From a virus, in IMG/VR virus record IMGVR_UViG_3300032224_001477, positions 1-64,000 of that record: a stretch of DNA of 64,000 nucleotides. The stretch is one strand, 5' to 3'. The notes beneath the pieces were generated by a model. It ran no database searches. It was not told the origin of the DNA and worked only from the letters and a program-made list of their open reading frames with translations. Positions 23,952-30,191 of this stretch are shown here, piece by piece. The translations under genes were made by a program, and so were the position numbers. Each line of letters begins with the position of its first letter. Positions within the stretch are counted from its first letter, which is position 1.

Positions 23952-24270
23952 GACGAGGCATCCTACTGTTCAACCAGGCTCTTCGCTTAGAACACGCTTT
24001 ACAGGTGCTTAAACGACTCCCAAACACCGAATCCAGGGCTTTCGCGACAGGCAAGGCAAGAACATGCACCAGATCCCCCAACCCCCTTGATTCGCAGTAT
24101 CCCGGGTCCTTGGCACAGCTCTGTCGGATGATCTCCTTCCGGTACAATTCCCTGGCTTGATACTCCCATGGGTCCTGACCTTTGGACGTCAGTATCTGGG
24201 TGATTAGGTCGTCCAAGCTTTCGTGGACACGCTTTATTGCACCTTCCTCGTATTCCCAAATGTGTTTCAT
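23944..24270 (-). CDS. Hypothetical phage protein with C-terminal CxxC, 108 residues
   Basis: An acidic helical N-terminal half (MKHIWEYEEGAIKRVHESLD) and a C-terminal half reading GLGDLVHVLALPVAKALDSV, then CKACSKRRAWLN. I have seen the GLGD...hydrophobic...CxxCxxRRxxLN layout in several phage proteins beside holin-like genes, so a lysis-associated or membrane role is possible, but this is from memory and weak. First gene of the mini-operon. Confidence 0.55.
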   Translation of the reverse strand: MKHIWEYEEGAIKRVHESLDDLITQILTSKGQDPWEYQARELYRKEIIRQSCAKDPGYCESRGLGDLVHVLALPVAKALDSVFGSRLSTCKACSKRRAWLNSRMPRRG

Positions 24271-24279
24271 GACATTCCG

Positions 24280-24307
24280 TTGACATTAAACCAACATACC
24301 CCAAAAT
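24280..24307 (+). promoter_or_regulatory. Leaderless-type promoter signal
   Basis: TTGACA (24280-24285), 16-base spacer, CAAAAT (24302-24307), 6 bases to a GTG at 24314. It supports the GTG over the internal ATG at 24341. Confidence 0.55.
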
Positions 24308-24313
24308 TGGTAA

Positions 24314-24580
24314 GTGGATTTGCATGACCTCAATTTGAGCATGGTGGACGACGAAGACGCCCTGCTGATGGTAATCATGGCCGCTTGCGTTGACTCCCCA
24401 AACAACGAACTCCAGATTTCACGAAAAGCTATTGTTGAACTCAAGGAACGGATGAAGTCGCTTAAGCCCGGGAATAAACCCGTACTTGTTTCGGTGAATG
24501 ATGAGGAAGGAATTCGCGTTAAGTTTATGGTAACGGAGCAAGAGATTTCCGATTTCGTGCAAGACTTCATGCCGGATTAG
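24314..24580 (+). CDS. Acidic hypothetical protein, 88 residues
   Basis: GTG start at 24314 (or ATG 24341, 79 residues) right behind a leaderless-type promoter. The protein is acidic with a helix (ISRKAIVELKERMKSL) and beta strands (PVLVSVNDEEGIRVKFMV). It overlaps its convergent neighbour by 4 bases, so no terminator separates them. Function unknown; being a lone gene in the switch region, a regulatory role is possible. Confidence 0.55.
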   Translation: MDLHDLNLSMVDDEDALLMVIMAACVDSPNNELQISRKAIVELKERMKSLKPGNKPVLVSVNDEEGIRVKFMVTEQEISDFVQDFMPD

Positions 24581-24879
24581 AAATCCGCCTTCTCGAACTC
24601 TTGAATCAGTTTGCTGGCGTCCTGGACGTTGTCCCGAATATAACCACGAAGCTTGTTCTTTAGAATTCGTTCTTCGGTCTGCTGTTCTTTTTTGAGCTGC
24701 TTAAGAACTTCAATTGATTCCTGGTAGATCTTCGTTTTTTGTCTTAGATCCGTTTTTAAACCGGCAATCACCTCGCGAAGTTCTAGGAGTGTGCGCTCAG
24801 TGCTGGAGATATCCCGACTCATGGCCCGCATGTGCGAGCCCATTTTTTGAAACCACGTTTTGAATTTCACCGTCTCCAT
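24577..24879 (-). CDS. Coiled-coil protein, 100 residues
   Basis: Almost entirely helical with heptad patterns (STERTLLELREVIAGLKTDL, then Lys/Glu-rich to the end). An upstream GTG at 24885 is possible. Its promoter overlaps a 25-bp palindrome, suggesting tight control. Convergent overlap of 4 bases with the plus-strand gene before it. Function unknown. Confidence 0.55.
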   Translation of the reverse strand: METVKFKTWFQKMGSHMRAMSRDISSTERTLLELREVIAGLKTDLRQKTKIYQESIEVLKQLKKEQQTEERILKNKLRGYIRDNVQDASKLIQEFEKADF

Positions 24880-24913
24880 ACCCACATTCTGTGGGCATGG
24901 AGAAGTGAATCAA
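24876..24913 (-). promoter_or_regulatory. Promoter with overlapping palindromic operator
   Basis: Minus strand TTGATT (24913-24908), 16-base spacer, CAGAAT (24891-24886), 6 bases to ATG 24879. A 10-bp inverted repeat (CCATACCCAC and GTGGGCATGG, 24876-24885 and 24891-24900, one G-T mismatch) is centred on the -10. Confidence 0.5.
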
Positions 24914-24932
24914 TTAGTCAACGTAAGACAGA

Positions 24933-25193
24933 TTAACGTAATGTTTGCAGCAACGCGTTTGCTTGCTCTCGTGTCATGCGACTGTCGTCAACATGCACGT
25001 CGTAACCACCGTACCACTTCTGCTGTCCCCAAACCGAAGCTTTCGCTTCACCAACTTTGACTCCACCGGAGTACAGATCATAACCGCCGGGCCATTTCTG
25101 AGTTCCCCAAACAGAAGGACGAATGGCAAAGTCCTCTGCTTGTGCGCCCGCTGCAAAAGACACAACACACAATGCAGCGATTAGTTTCTTCAT
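24933..25193 (-). CDS. Exported small protein with two aromatic repeats, 86 residues
   Basis: A classical signal peptide (MKKLIAALCVVSFAAGAQA, likely cleaved after residue 19) is followed by two copies of a 15-residue unit: SVWGTQKWPGGYDLY and SVWGQQKWYGGYDVH, at about residues 27-41 and 53-67, then a short helix. The mature protein would be periplasmic or surface-exposed. Located in the lysogeny-like switch region, it could be a lysogenic conversion or superinfection-exclusion factor, but that is inference. Promoter at 25204-25230. Confidence 0.7.
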   Translation of the reverse strand: MKKLIAALCVVSFAAGAQAEDFAIRPSVWGTQKWPGGYDLYSGGVKVGEAKASVWGQQKWYGGYDVHVDDSRMTREQANALLQTLR

Positions 25194-25203
25194 TACTCAA
25201 AAC

Positions 25204-25230
25204 AATATAATGACTGACTCCAGTCAGCAA
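25204..25230 (-). promoter_or_regulatory. Promoter-like signal with palindromic spacer for the exported protein gene
   Basis: Minus strand TTGCTG (25230-25225), 15-base spacer containing the perfect dyad TGACTG-ACTC-CAGTCA (25211-25226), then TATATT (25209-25204), 10 bases before ATG 25193. The dyad contains the CAGTCA variant of the recurring CAGT element. Confidence 0.4.
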
Positions 25231-25282
25231 TAAAAATAAATTAAATTTTTCTTATACGTGTATCTATAGAACTTAAACTAAA

Positions 25283-25305
25283 GGGGGGGAGGGTGGGTGT
25301 GGGGG
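25283..25305 (+). other. G-quadruplex motif in a divergent intergenic region
   Basis: Runs of 7, 3, 3 and 5 G are separated by 1, 1 and 3 bases: a textbook parallel-quadruplex pattern with very short loops. It lies between the divergent genes at 25193 and 25427, 22 bases upstream of the likely promoter of the latter. Confidence 0.6.
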
Positions 25306-25326
25306 TAGTGCCACATTATCAAAGTG

Positions 25327-25356
25327 TTACACCGCCCCGAAGCCTACTTGTATTAT
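25327..25356 (+). promoter_or_regulatory. Possible promoter for the 109-residue gene
   Basis: TTACAC (25327-25332), 18-base spacer, TATTAT (25351-25356). The leader would be about 65 bases and includes two hairpins: 25368-25391 and 25391-25415, the second ending at the AGGAG ribosome site (25415-25419). Confidence 0.35.
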
Positions 25357-25426
25357 TAGCAGGAAGAAGAGAGAACCAGATGGTTTTCTCTATCTAAAAT
25401 CCCCTGTTATAGATAGGAGTAACACC

Positions 25427-25756
25427 ATGGCATTGAAACTAGATAACCAAACCGTAGCAGCTCAACCCTCAACGACTTACGCACCGAAGCAGGATGCGTT
25501 GTACTTGACGGTGAAACGGAGCAAGTTCGGCCACCTCGGCACGATCAACCCCAACTCGAACAACGGCTCGGAGCAGGCCGCTGCTCTCGCCGCCCTGGCG
25601 AAGATCGCCCTCAGTGGCAAGTGCTTGGACATCAGCGTTCGCCCCGCAAAGGATGACACTGAGAACCTCACCCTGCGCTTCACGGTGAGTCAGTTCGTTC
25701 CGCAGCAGCGGACGTCGTTGGCAGAGCGGCTCGTCACCGCTCACCTCAATAGCTAA
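25427..25756 (+). CDS. Hypothetical protein, 109 residues
   Basis: ATG with AGGAG seven bases upstream. A polar N-terminus (QPSTTYAPKQDALYLTVKRS) and an alpha/beta remainder (AAALAALAKIALSGKCLDIS, then LTLRFTVSQFVP). No family recognised. Leader hairpins next to the ribosome site suggest translational control. It has codon use and GC-rich third positions similar to the small-gene belt downstream. Confidence 0.6.
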   Translation: MALKLDNQTVAAQPSTTYAPKQDALYLTVKRSKFGHLGTINPNSNNGSEQAAALAALAKIALSGKCLDISVRPAKDDTENLTLRFTVSQFVPQQRTSLAERLVTAHLNS

Positions 25757-25772
25757 TTGAGGCTCCGGACCT

Positions 25773-25814
25773 CGTGGGGACTGCAAACCCACGGGGAACG
25801 GTTTATTAAACCGT
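25773..25814. terminator. Two hairpins between convergent genes
   Basis: CGTGGG and CCCACG around a 9-base loop (25773-25793), then ACGGTTT and AAACCGT around ATT (25798-25814). Located between the plus-strand gene ending 25756 and the minus-strand gene ending 25818. Poly-T is lacking, so the evidence is mainly position and pairing. Confidence 0.5.
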
Positions 25815-25817
25815 AGG

Positions 25818-26279
25818 CTACACAGAGATAACTGGATTACTGGCAGTTACTGACACCGAATCTTGTGGAAGTTGTTGTAAAACCGCGATGTTCACTGTTT
25901 GAGTTTTCGAGCCTTCCGACAAGCCAAAAGCTGTCGTTGCTACACGATTCACCTTTTCCAATGCAGTAAAGTGTTCTTCAACTTCGCCGCGAGTAGCTGG
26001 GGCTTCTGCCTCAAGCGCGTTCATCCCGCCCTCAACCTGTTTCTTTAACCTCGACAGATAGGATTGTGCTTCCCCGACCATTTCGTTCGTTGCAGCACGA
26101 TGCGCTTCTGCCACTCGTTTCAAAGATTGTTGCTTGTATGTGGCAAGTTTGAAACGCGCGACGTGACTGCGGATCGACGCAGGATTCACGTTGAATCTAG
26201 TAGCTAAGATCTGAGGTGGAATACCTTTCGCGTATTCCGCTTCGATCGGACCCCAATCAATCACTGAACGCTGTCTCAT
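25818..26279 (-). CDS. HTH protein, candidate autoregulated regulator or small terminase-like protein, 153 residues
   Basis: Residues 10-43 form a helix-turn-helix (YAKGIPPQILATRFNVNPAS followed by IRSHVARF). A central helical region and the C-terminal ALEKVNRVATTAFGLSEGSK, with NIAVLQQLP, resemble small terminase subunits. On the other hand, its own promoter carries two palindromes, as for a repressor. The start has no ribosome site and would be near-leaderless, like lambda cI from its maintenance promoter. The convergent hairpin pair at its 3' end ends transcription. I cannot decide between terminase small subunit and lysogeny regulator. Confidence 0.55.
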   Translation of the reverse strand: MRQRSVIDWGPIEAEYAKGIPPQILATRFNVNPASIRSHVARFKLATYKQQSLKRVAEAHRAATNEMVGEAQSYLSRLKKQVEGGMNALEAEAPATRGEVEEHFTALEKVNRVATTAFGLSEGSKTQTVNIAVLQQLPQDSVSVTASNPVISV

Positions 26280-26282
26280 ACT

Positions 26283-26320
26283 GTTGCAACGATTGTACCA
26301 GACGTTGCAACTCTATGCAA
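26283..26320 (-). promoter_or_regulatory. Promoter and twin palindromic operators
   Basis: Minus strand TTGCAT (26320-26315), 17-base spacer, TACAAT (26297-26292), 12 bases to ATG 26279. The perfect palindrome GTTGCAAC occurs in the spacer (26304-26311) and after the -10 (26283-26290), 21 bases apart, i.e. on the same helix face. This is classic repressor-operator geometry. Confidence 0.65.
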
Positions 26321-26381
26321 GCTACTGACAAACAACAGTCATTTTAACCACGATCGATAACCCATAACCAAGGAGACAACC

Positions 26382-26594
26382 ATGAACGACACCATGACCA
26401 CAATGCTCTGCCCTTACGCCGTAGGACAGATCATCGATAACGACAACGGCACCCAAGAGATCGTCAGGCACATCGCTAACATCGATGGTGACTTCTACGT
26501 GCAGACGAGAGTGCTGACCAACCTTGGTGGCTACTACAAGGTGCAGCCCAACGGGGCTTTGACCAACGGACTTCGGAGCACGTACCTCGGATGA
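26382..26594 (+). CDS. Hypothetical protein, 70 residues
   Basis: First gene of the long plus-strand belt of small genes. ATG with AAGGAGA upstream. The sequence (CPYAVGQIIDNDNGTQEIVR) looks like a small beta barrel; no family recognised. The stop overlaps the next start (ATGA). Confidence 0.6.
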   Translation: MNDTMTTMLCPYAVGQIIDNDNGTQEIVRHIANIDGDFYVQTRVLTNLGGYYKVQPNGALTNGLRSTYLG

Positions 26595-26806
26595 ACCGGT
26601 ACGCAGTCGTTTATAACGGCCACGTGCAACGGGAGTTCAAGCGTCGTGAAGATGCTTGGGACTACCTGGTGCAACGTGGCTGGCGTTGGTCCGATGAAGC
26701 TCACGTGAGGCCCATCAGGAATGAATGGTTTACCGGCTTACAAGCTCGCGGCCTTGCCGTTGAGTGCAACGCCGGCTTCCTGATCCGTGGCGTTGACGAA
26801 GCTTAA
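26591..26806 (+). CDS. Hypothetical protein, 71 residues
   Basis: Begins MNRYAVVYNGHVQREFKRRE and contains an amphipathic helix and several Trp residues (EDAWDYLVQRGWRWSDEA). Compact alpha/beta small protein. Coupled to the previous gene; the structured element follows 6 bases after its stop. Confidence 0.55.
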   Translation: MNRYAVVYNGHVQREFKRREDAWDYLVQRGWRWSDEAHVRPIRNEWFTGLQARGLAVECNAGFLIRGVDEA

Positions 26807-26812
26807 AACCAC

Positions 26813-27014
26813 AATCTTTGGTGAAAGGTGAACAGATCTAGGTATCGGCGTGGTAGCGGAGGGTTTGAAAAAACAACCCAGGTAGATCCTAGAGACACGC
26901 AACAGAACCACCTTCAGGAGACCACCATCCGAAGGCTTCTGTCTGAGCCGCAAGGCGTAGACGAGTTGGAGTAGCGACCAACAGCCTAGATCTGTTCACC
27001 TTTCACCTAAGATT
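26813..27014 (+). ncRNA. Candidate structured noncoding RNA, about 202 nt
   Basis: The ends pair perfectly over 23 bp (26820-26842 with 26985-27007) and, after one T-T mismatch, over six more (26813-26818 with 27009-27014). Inside are four hairpins: GCGTG/CACGC (26848-26852, 26896-26900) enclosing GGGTT/AACCC; ACAGAA..CCTTC with GAAGG..TTCTGT (26902-26942); GCC-GCAA-GGC (26947-26956); GTTGG/CCAAC (26965-26982). Almost every segment is paired, leaving no room for a real gene. It matches no RNA family I know. A DNA element with terminal inverted repeats is the main alternative; no target-site duplication is visible. Confidence 0.6.
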
Positions 27015-27028
27015 ACTAATTGAATTTC

Positions 27029-27061
27029 ATGCAACCGCGGTACTTTGCCTCCGCGTTGCAT
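27029..27061 (+). promoter_or_regulatory. Strong hairpin in the leader of a small gene
   Basis: ATGCAACCGCGG and CCGCGTTGCAT pair over 11 bp with one bulged C and a 10-base loop, 33 bases before ATG 27094. It holds TGCAAC and GTTGCA half-sites of the palindrome near 26283. May separate the structured element from the next gene by termination or processing. Confidence 0.4.
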
Positions 27062-27093
27062 CCTGACGGTAAGGCAAAACAAGAGGTACATAT

Positions 27094-27258
27094 ATGCGTA
27101 ACATGATCCCAATCGACTATGTCGAAGTGGAAGAATACACCAACCAATCAACCCTTGATGCCGTGAGCAGCGAGTACGCTGCCATGCAACACCCCATGCT
27201 CGAGATGGACGAAGCGTCCATGCGGGCTGAGTGCGTCCGGAGGTTCATCAATGATTAA
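27094..27258 (+). CDS. Acidic small protein, 54 residues
   Basis: ATG with AGAGG upstream, and overlaps the next gene by 8 bases. The product (MRNMIPIDYVEVEEYTNQST onward) is acidic and helical. Unknown function. Confidence 0.55.
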   Translation: MRNMIPIDYVEVEEYTNQSTLDAVSSEYAAMQHPMLEMDEASMRAECVRRFIND

Positions 27259-27580
27259 CCTAACCGAACAACTCGAAGCGATCCGGCCCAGCTTGAACCT
27301 CAAGCCCAGCCCGGTGGAACCGACAGCCAAAGTACCGGTACCGGCACAGGTCTTCCGCATCCCTGCCAAGGTGATGCGTGATGGCGTAGCCTGGTCGCCG
27401 ACCTATTGGTACAACCCCAAGAGTAACCACGATCGTAGCCGCGCAATGAGCGAGCTGCGGTCTGCGTTGCAGTATGGCACCAGCTTGGAGGGCGCAAGCG
27501 CTTCCCGTTGGGGCGTACAGATCGGGGACAAAACCTTCACCGTCAACCCGGTTGGGCTGACCGAGTGGATCAATAGTTAA
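27251..27580 (+). CDS. Hypothetical protein, 109 residues
   Basis: A Pro-rich linker (LNLKPSPVEPTAKVPVPAQV) then a compact alpha/beta region with several Trp and Tyr (AWSPTYWYNPKSNHDRSRAM). Starts inside the previous gene. Small-gene belt member; no family recognised. Confidence 0.5.
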   Translation: MINLTEQLEAIRPSLNLKPSPVEPTAKVPVPAQVFRIPAKVMRDGVAWSPTYWYNPKSNHDRSRAMSELRSALQYGTSLEGASASRWGVQIGDKTFTVNPVGLTEWINS

Positions 27581-27644
27581 TTATTGACAGGACTATGCTA
27601 GTAGTTCAATCCTTTAGCATCTTCCTGACAGAAAGGATAACACC

Positions 27645-28010
27645 ATGAAAGCCAAGACAGAACCTACAGTCGACAAGATCAAGATACCAGAAGACATCGC
27701 CCACATTCTGCTTCGCCTCACCAACGCGAGGTCCAAGAAGCGAGCTAAACTGTGGCGCGAATACGTCAACGAGACGGCGGATCTCTTTGAGAAACACAAG
27801 ATGAACGAGCTTCATACGGTTATGTCCATCAAGAAACTCTGTTTCTTTATGGATGTATTCGGCCACAACAAGAAGCTTTTCAACTGGTTTAAAAAGCTTT
27901 CGCCACAAGACCACCAAAGGTTGGCACACAGTTTCGTGCCGCCTTACATGAACCGCGACGAGATCTGGCCCAACTTGTGCAAGTTCGGCGACGTGCTCAT
28001 ACGGCCATGA
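27645..28010 (+). CDS. Hypothetical helical protein, 121 residues
   Basis: Helical, basic in the middle (RLTNARSKKRAKLWREYVNE) with aromatic C-terminal helices (LFNWFKKLSPQDHQRLAHSF). Ribosome site AAAGGAT upstream. The 64 bases before it carry a TTGACA-N7-GCTAGTA element like the promoter family, but the -10 is poor. Function unknown. Confidence 0.55.
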   Translation: MKAKTEPTVDKIKIPEDIAHILLRLTNARSKKRAKLWREYVNETADLFEKHKMNELHTVMSIKKLCFFMDVFGHNKKLFNWFKKLSPQDHQRLAHSFVPPYMNRDEIWPNLCKFGDVLIRP

Positions 28011-28105
28011 CCACCCTAATCGAATCCCTAAAGGTCGTAGCTTTTGCGCTGTTTGGAATCATCAGCTTCTACGCCCTTTGGATACTACTGGAGTTTGTTA
28101 AATGA
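28007..28105 (+). CDS. Single-pass membrane peptide, 32 residues
   Basis: ATGA overlap on both sides. One hydrophobic span (VVAFALFGIISFYALWILLE). Small phage membrane peptides like this can be holins, superinfection-immunity factors or signal peptides of complexes; no evidence picks one. Confidence 0.55.
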   Translation: MTTLIESLKVVAFALFGIISFYALWILLEFVK

Positions 28106-28266
28106 ACACACCAACTAAAGGCAGAACCTACATTCCAACTCCTCAGGAGTTGGAACAGGAAGAGCGCGACAGACTCCGGACCTACATGCTGGATGAGATC
28201 GAAGGCAATCGTTGGGCCCGGCAGGAACGTGAACGCGAAGAGGCTGAACGTGAGGAGGAAGATTAA
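28102..28266 (+). CDS. Acidic helical protein, 54 residues
   Basis: Pro/Thr-rich first 14 residues, then an Arg/Glu-rich helix (ERDRLRTYMLDEIEGNRWAR) and a polyglutamate end. Directly abuts the next gene (stop then ATG). Unknown; DNA-mimic-like charge pattern is worth noting but not evidence. Confidence 0.5.
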   Translation: MNTPTKGRTYIPTPQELEQEERDRLRTYMLDEIEGNRWARQEREREEAEREEED

Positions 28267-28524
28267 ATGTCAGCCTACGCAATCACCGTAAAAGAACTCA
28301 TAAATAGACTCAAGAAAGAGAAACGTCCTTCAGATGTACTTATTCTGGACGACGTATGCTTCGAGAGTTTCGAAGACTCTTACCCAAAGTTAACCAGAAA
28401 GATGTGGAATGATGAGGTAGCTGAAGGCGTATCAAACGAGTGCGGTGCCGATTCTATCCACGATCAAGTTGTTGAGATACTTAATGGGATGGGTCTATCC
28501 GAAAAAGAAGAGGAGGAAGAGTGA
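28267..28524 (+). CDS. Acidic hypothetical protein, 85 residues
   Basis: Begins MSAYAITVKELINRLKKEKR and continues acidic with a polyglutamate end. The N-terminal VKELINRLKK and LILDDVCFE pattern resembles small phage proteins that start with a helix and a hydrophobic strand. Overlaps the next start (GTGA). Confidence 0.55.
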   Translation: MSAYAITVKELINRLKKEKRPSDVLILDDVCFESFEDSYPKLTRKMWNDEVAEGVSNECGADSIHDQVVEILNGMGLSEKEEEEE

Positions 28525-28676
28525 AACCTACACCTGAACAGATCAAAGCAGAGCTAAAGAAAATAACCAAAGACTTAGAGAAGTACCGCAAGTTCATACC
28601 CAACGAGCACGAAGAGCTGCTCTGTGTGGGTTGGATCGAGGCACTGACCTGGGTCTTAGGCGAGGAGGCAACATGA
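28521..28676 (+). CDS. Helical hypothetical protein, 51 residues
   Basis: GTG start overlaps the previous stop; stop overlaps the next start. An amphipathic helix (EQIKAELKKITKDLEKYRKF) then LLCVGWIEALTWVLGEE. Too short to place; unknown function. Confidence 0.5.
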   Translation: MKPTPEQIKAELKKITKDLEKYRKFIPNEHEELLCVGWIEALTWVLGEEAT

Positions 28677-28795
28677 ACAACATTGAGATACTGAGAGCAG
28701 CGCTACAGGACTTTGTAGATTTCTACAATGATCCAAACATGCCGATGGCTGAGCTTGTTAGCCGGGCTCAAGAAGCATTAGACAAAACCAAATGA
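28673..28795 (+). CDS. Small helical protein, 40 residues
   Basis: Coupled by ATGA overlaps on both sides. Product MNNIEILRAALQDFVDFYND onward is helical and acidic. It may be the hairpin remnant or subunit of a larger complex. Unknown function. Confidence 0.45.
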   Translation: MNNIEILRAALQDFVDFYNDPNMPMAELVSRAQEALDKTK

Positions 28796-28980
28796 CGTTC
28801 ACTGATCACGCCTTGATCTGCAAGTACAAGGGCAGATGGATATGTTCTTGGTCCTTTATGATCGGCTTCTCAAGCCATGTTGGTTGCTCAACCCACAAGA
28901 CGCTTGCTCTAGCTAAAGAACAAGCAAAACGGCTCGAGATCCCTTGGAAGATCAGCAAGAAAGTCTACGTACTCGGTTAA
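28792..28980 (+). CDS. Hypothetical protein, 62 residues
   Basis: Begins MTFTDHALICKYKGRWICSW with two Cys, then a helix (THKTLALAKEQAKRLE). The stop is 15 bases before the next gene, which has a strong AAAGGAGG. Unknown function. Confidence 0.5.
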   Translation: MTFTDHALICKYKGRWICSWSFMIGFSSHVGCSTHKTLALAKEQAKRLEIPWKISKKVYVLG

Positions 28981-28995
28981 CCAAAGGAGGAAACT

Positions 28996-29328
28996 ATGCT
29001 CACAAAAGAAACAGCGTTGAGAATTGTTAAGCTGGCAGAAGAACAGCATGACCCCGAAACGGCATCTGGTTTATCCAGTCTAGTTCACGTTATTACTGGT
29101 TGGATGTATGATGAAGACCGTAACAAGTGGCAACGATACCACGAGGGTATGGGTGGAATGGAAATCGAAAGCAACGAGCGTATCGCAAATAAATTGAGGC
29201 ACACCATAAACGCCTCATTCAAACTCTTGTCTATTGTTCACGACCAAGAGAAGAAACTACACGACGTTATCGTGGCGTATCGTGCCCTCAAAGCAGACAT
29301 CAAGAAAGTTACTGAGGGCAAAGTATGA
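28996..29328 (+). CDS. Hypothetical helical protein, 110 residues
   Basis: Strong ribosome site (AAAGGAGGAAA). Three or four helices with conserved-looking SGLSSLVHVITGWMYDED and a coiled-coil end (LLSIVHDQEKKLHDVIVAYR). Best-expressed candidate in this part of the belt. No family recognised. Confidence 0.55.
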   Translation: MLTKETALRIVKLAEEQHDPETASGLSSLVHVITGWMYDEDRNKWQRYHEGMGGMEIESNERIANKLRHTINASFKLLSIVHDQEKKLHDVIVAYRALKADIKKVTEGKV

Positions 29329-29519
29329 AGAAAGCATCTGTCTGCGCTAACAGCTACGCCATCCCCGGTAGCTACCCAATCAAGGAGCTAAGGGCGAGGG
29401 CTAAACCTCAGATTATTTACCGGTACGGCGAGTACTGGGAAGAACGCAGGGTCAGTTCAGCTCAGCGAGAACGAGGAGTGTTACAGCAATTCGTTCTTGT
29501 TAAGAAGGAACAGCTATGA
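29325..29519 (+). CDS. Basic hypothetical protein, 64 residues
   Basis: Overlaps neighbours at both ends. Basic (KELRARAKPQIIYRYGEYWE, RVSSAQRERG). Possibly nucleic-acid binding; unknown. Confidence 0.45.
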   Translation: MKKASVCANSYAIPGSYPIKELRARAKPQIIYRYGEYWEERRVSSAQRERGVLQQFVLVKKEQL

Positions 29520-29698
29520 GCTACACCGTACGCGAGTGCGACTGTGGTTCAGGCAAGACATCCGATTGGGTGTTTGACGGTCATGGCTGTGCGCTTACAC
29601 GCACATGCGATGACTGCCACGACAAGAAAATGAAAAGGTACCGCCCCGATATCTTCACAAGATACGAGTGCGACGAACAGATCGAGGATGATTATTGA
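29516..29698 (+). CDS. Cys-rich (zinc-finger-like) protein, 60 residues
   Basis: Cys and His clusters: ECDCGSGKTSDWVFDGHGC and TRTCDDCHDKK give two CxC/CxxC-type knuckles that could bind one zinc. Coupled to the previous gene; function unknown. Confidence 0.5.
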   Translation: MSYTVRECDCGSGKTSDWVFDGHGCALTRTCDDCHDKKMKRYRPDIFTRYECDEQIEDDY

Positions 29699-29709
29699 AA
29701 GGAGAAACA

Positions 29710-29976
29710 ATGCGAGAAGAAATCCCACACCTAATGTTCGTGACTGCAGTCATGGGGCTTGAAGCTCTTGACCGCGGCATGATGTTGAGCCGCGTGCATA
29801 CCGCAGCTCGATGCCTGGACGTGGTGTCCAAGGTAACCGGCGTTAAGTACAAACGTACTGATCGCAGACGTGCAGCTAAAGAAGGTCGAGCTTTGCTCGA
29901 TACTCTTGAGGCAAACGCAGCCTTTAAGAAGGCCAAGCGGACTGGCGAACGACTCGAGATCCATTGCATCACATGA
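29710..29976 (+). CDS. Hypothetical helical protein, 88 residues
   Basis: AAAGGAGAAAC before ATG 29710 fixes the start. Helical, with Met- and Arg-rich stretches (MGLEALDRGMMLSRVHTAAR) and a basic C-terminal half. No family recognised. Confidence 0.5.
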   Translation: MREEIPHLMFVTAVMGLEALDRGMMLSRVHTAARCLDVVSKVTGVKYKRTDRRRAAKEGRALLDTLEANAAFKKAKRTGERLEIHCIT

Positions 29977-30191
29977 ATCTACCAACCATCAATCGATTAA
30001 AGGCAGTCCATCTGATGGACCAGTCCGAGTTGGCGATGCTAACCGAGCAGTTCAACACGCTGCTTGCCTCACATCAAAGAGTTAAAAGCGAAGTGGAAAC
30101 ACTACGCCAAACCTTGAACTCCTACGTTGGCTTCACGCAGAAGCTGACCGAAGAGATAACCCAATACAAAAGGAATAAAAGACAACGATGA
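29973..30191 (+). CDS. Coiled-coil protein, 72 residues
   Basis: ATGA overlap with the previous gene. Mostly one long helix with heptads (LLASHQRVKSEVETLRQTLN) and a basic end. Unknown function. Confidence 0.5.
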   Translation: MNLPTINRLKAVHLMDQSELAMLTEQFNTLLASHQRVKSEVETLRQTLNSYVGFTQKLTEEITQYKRNKRQR

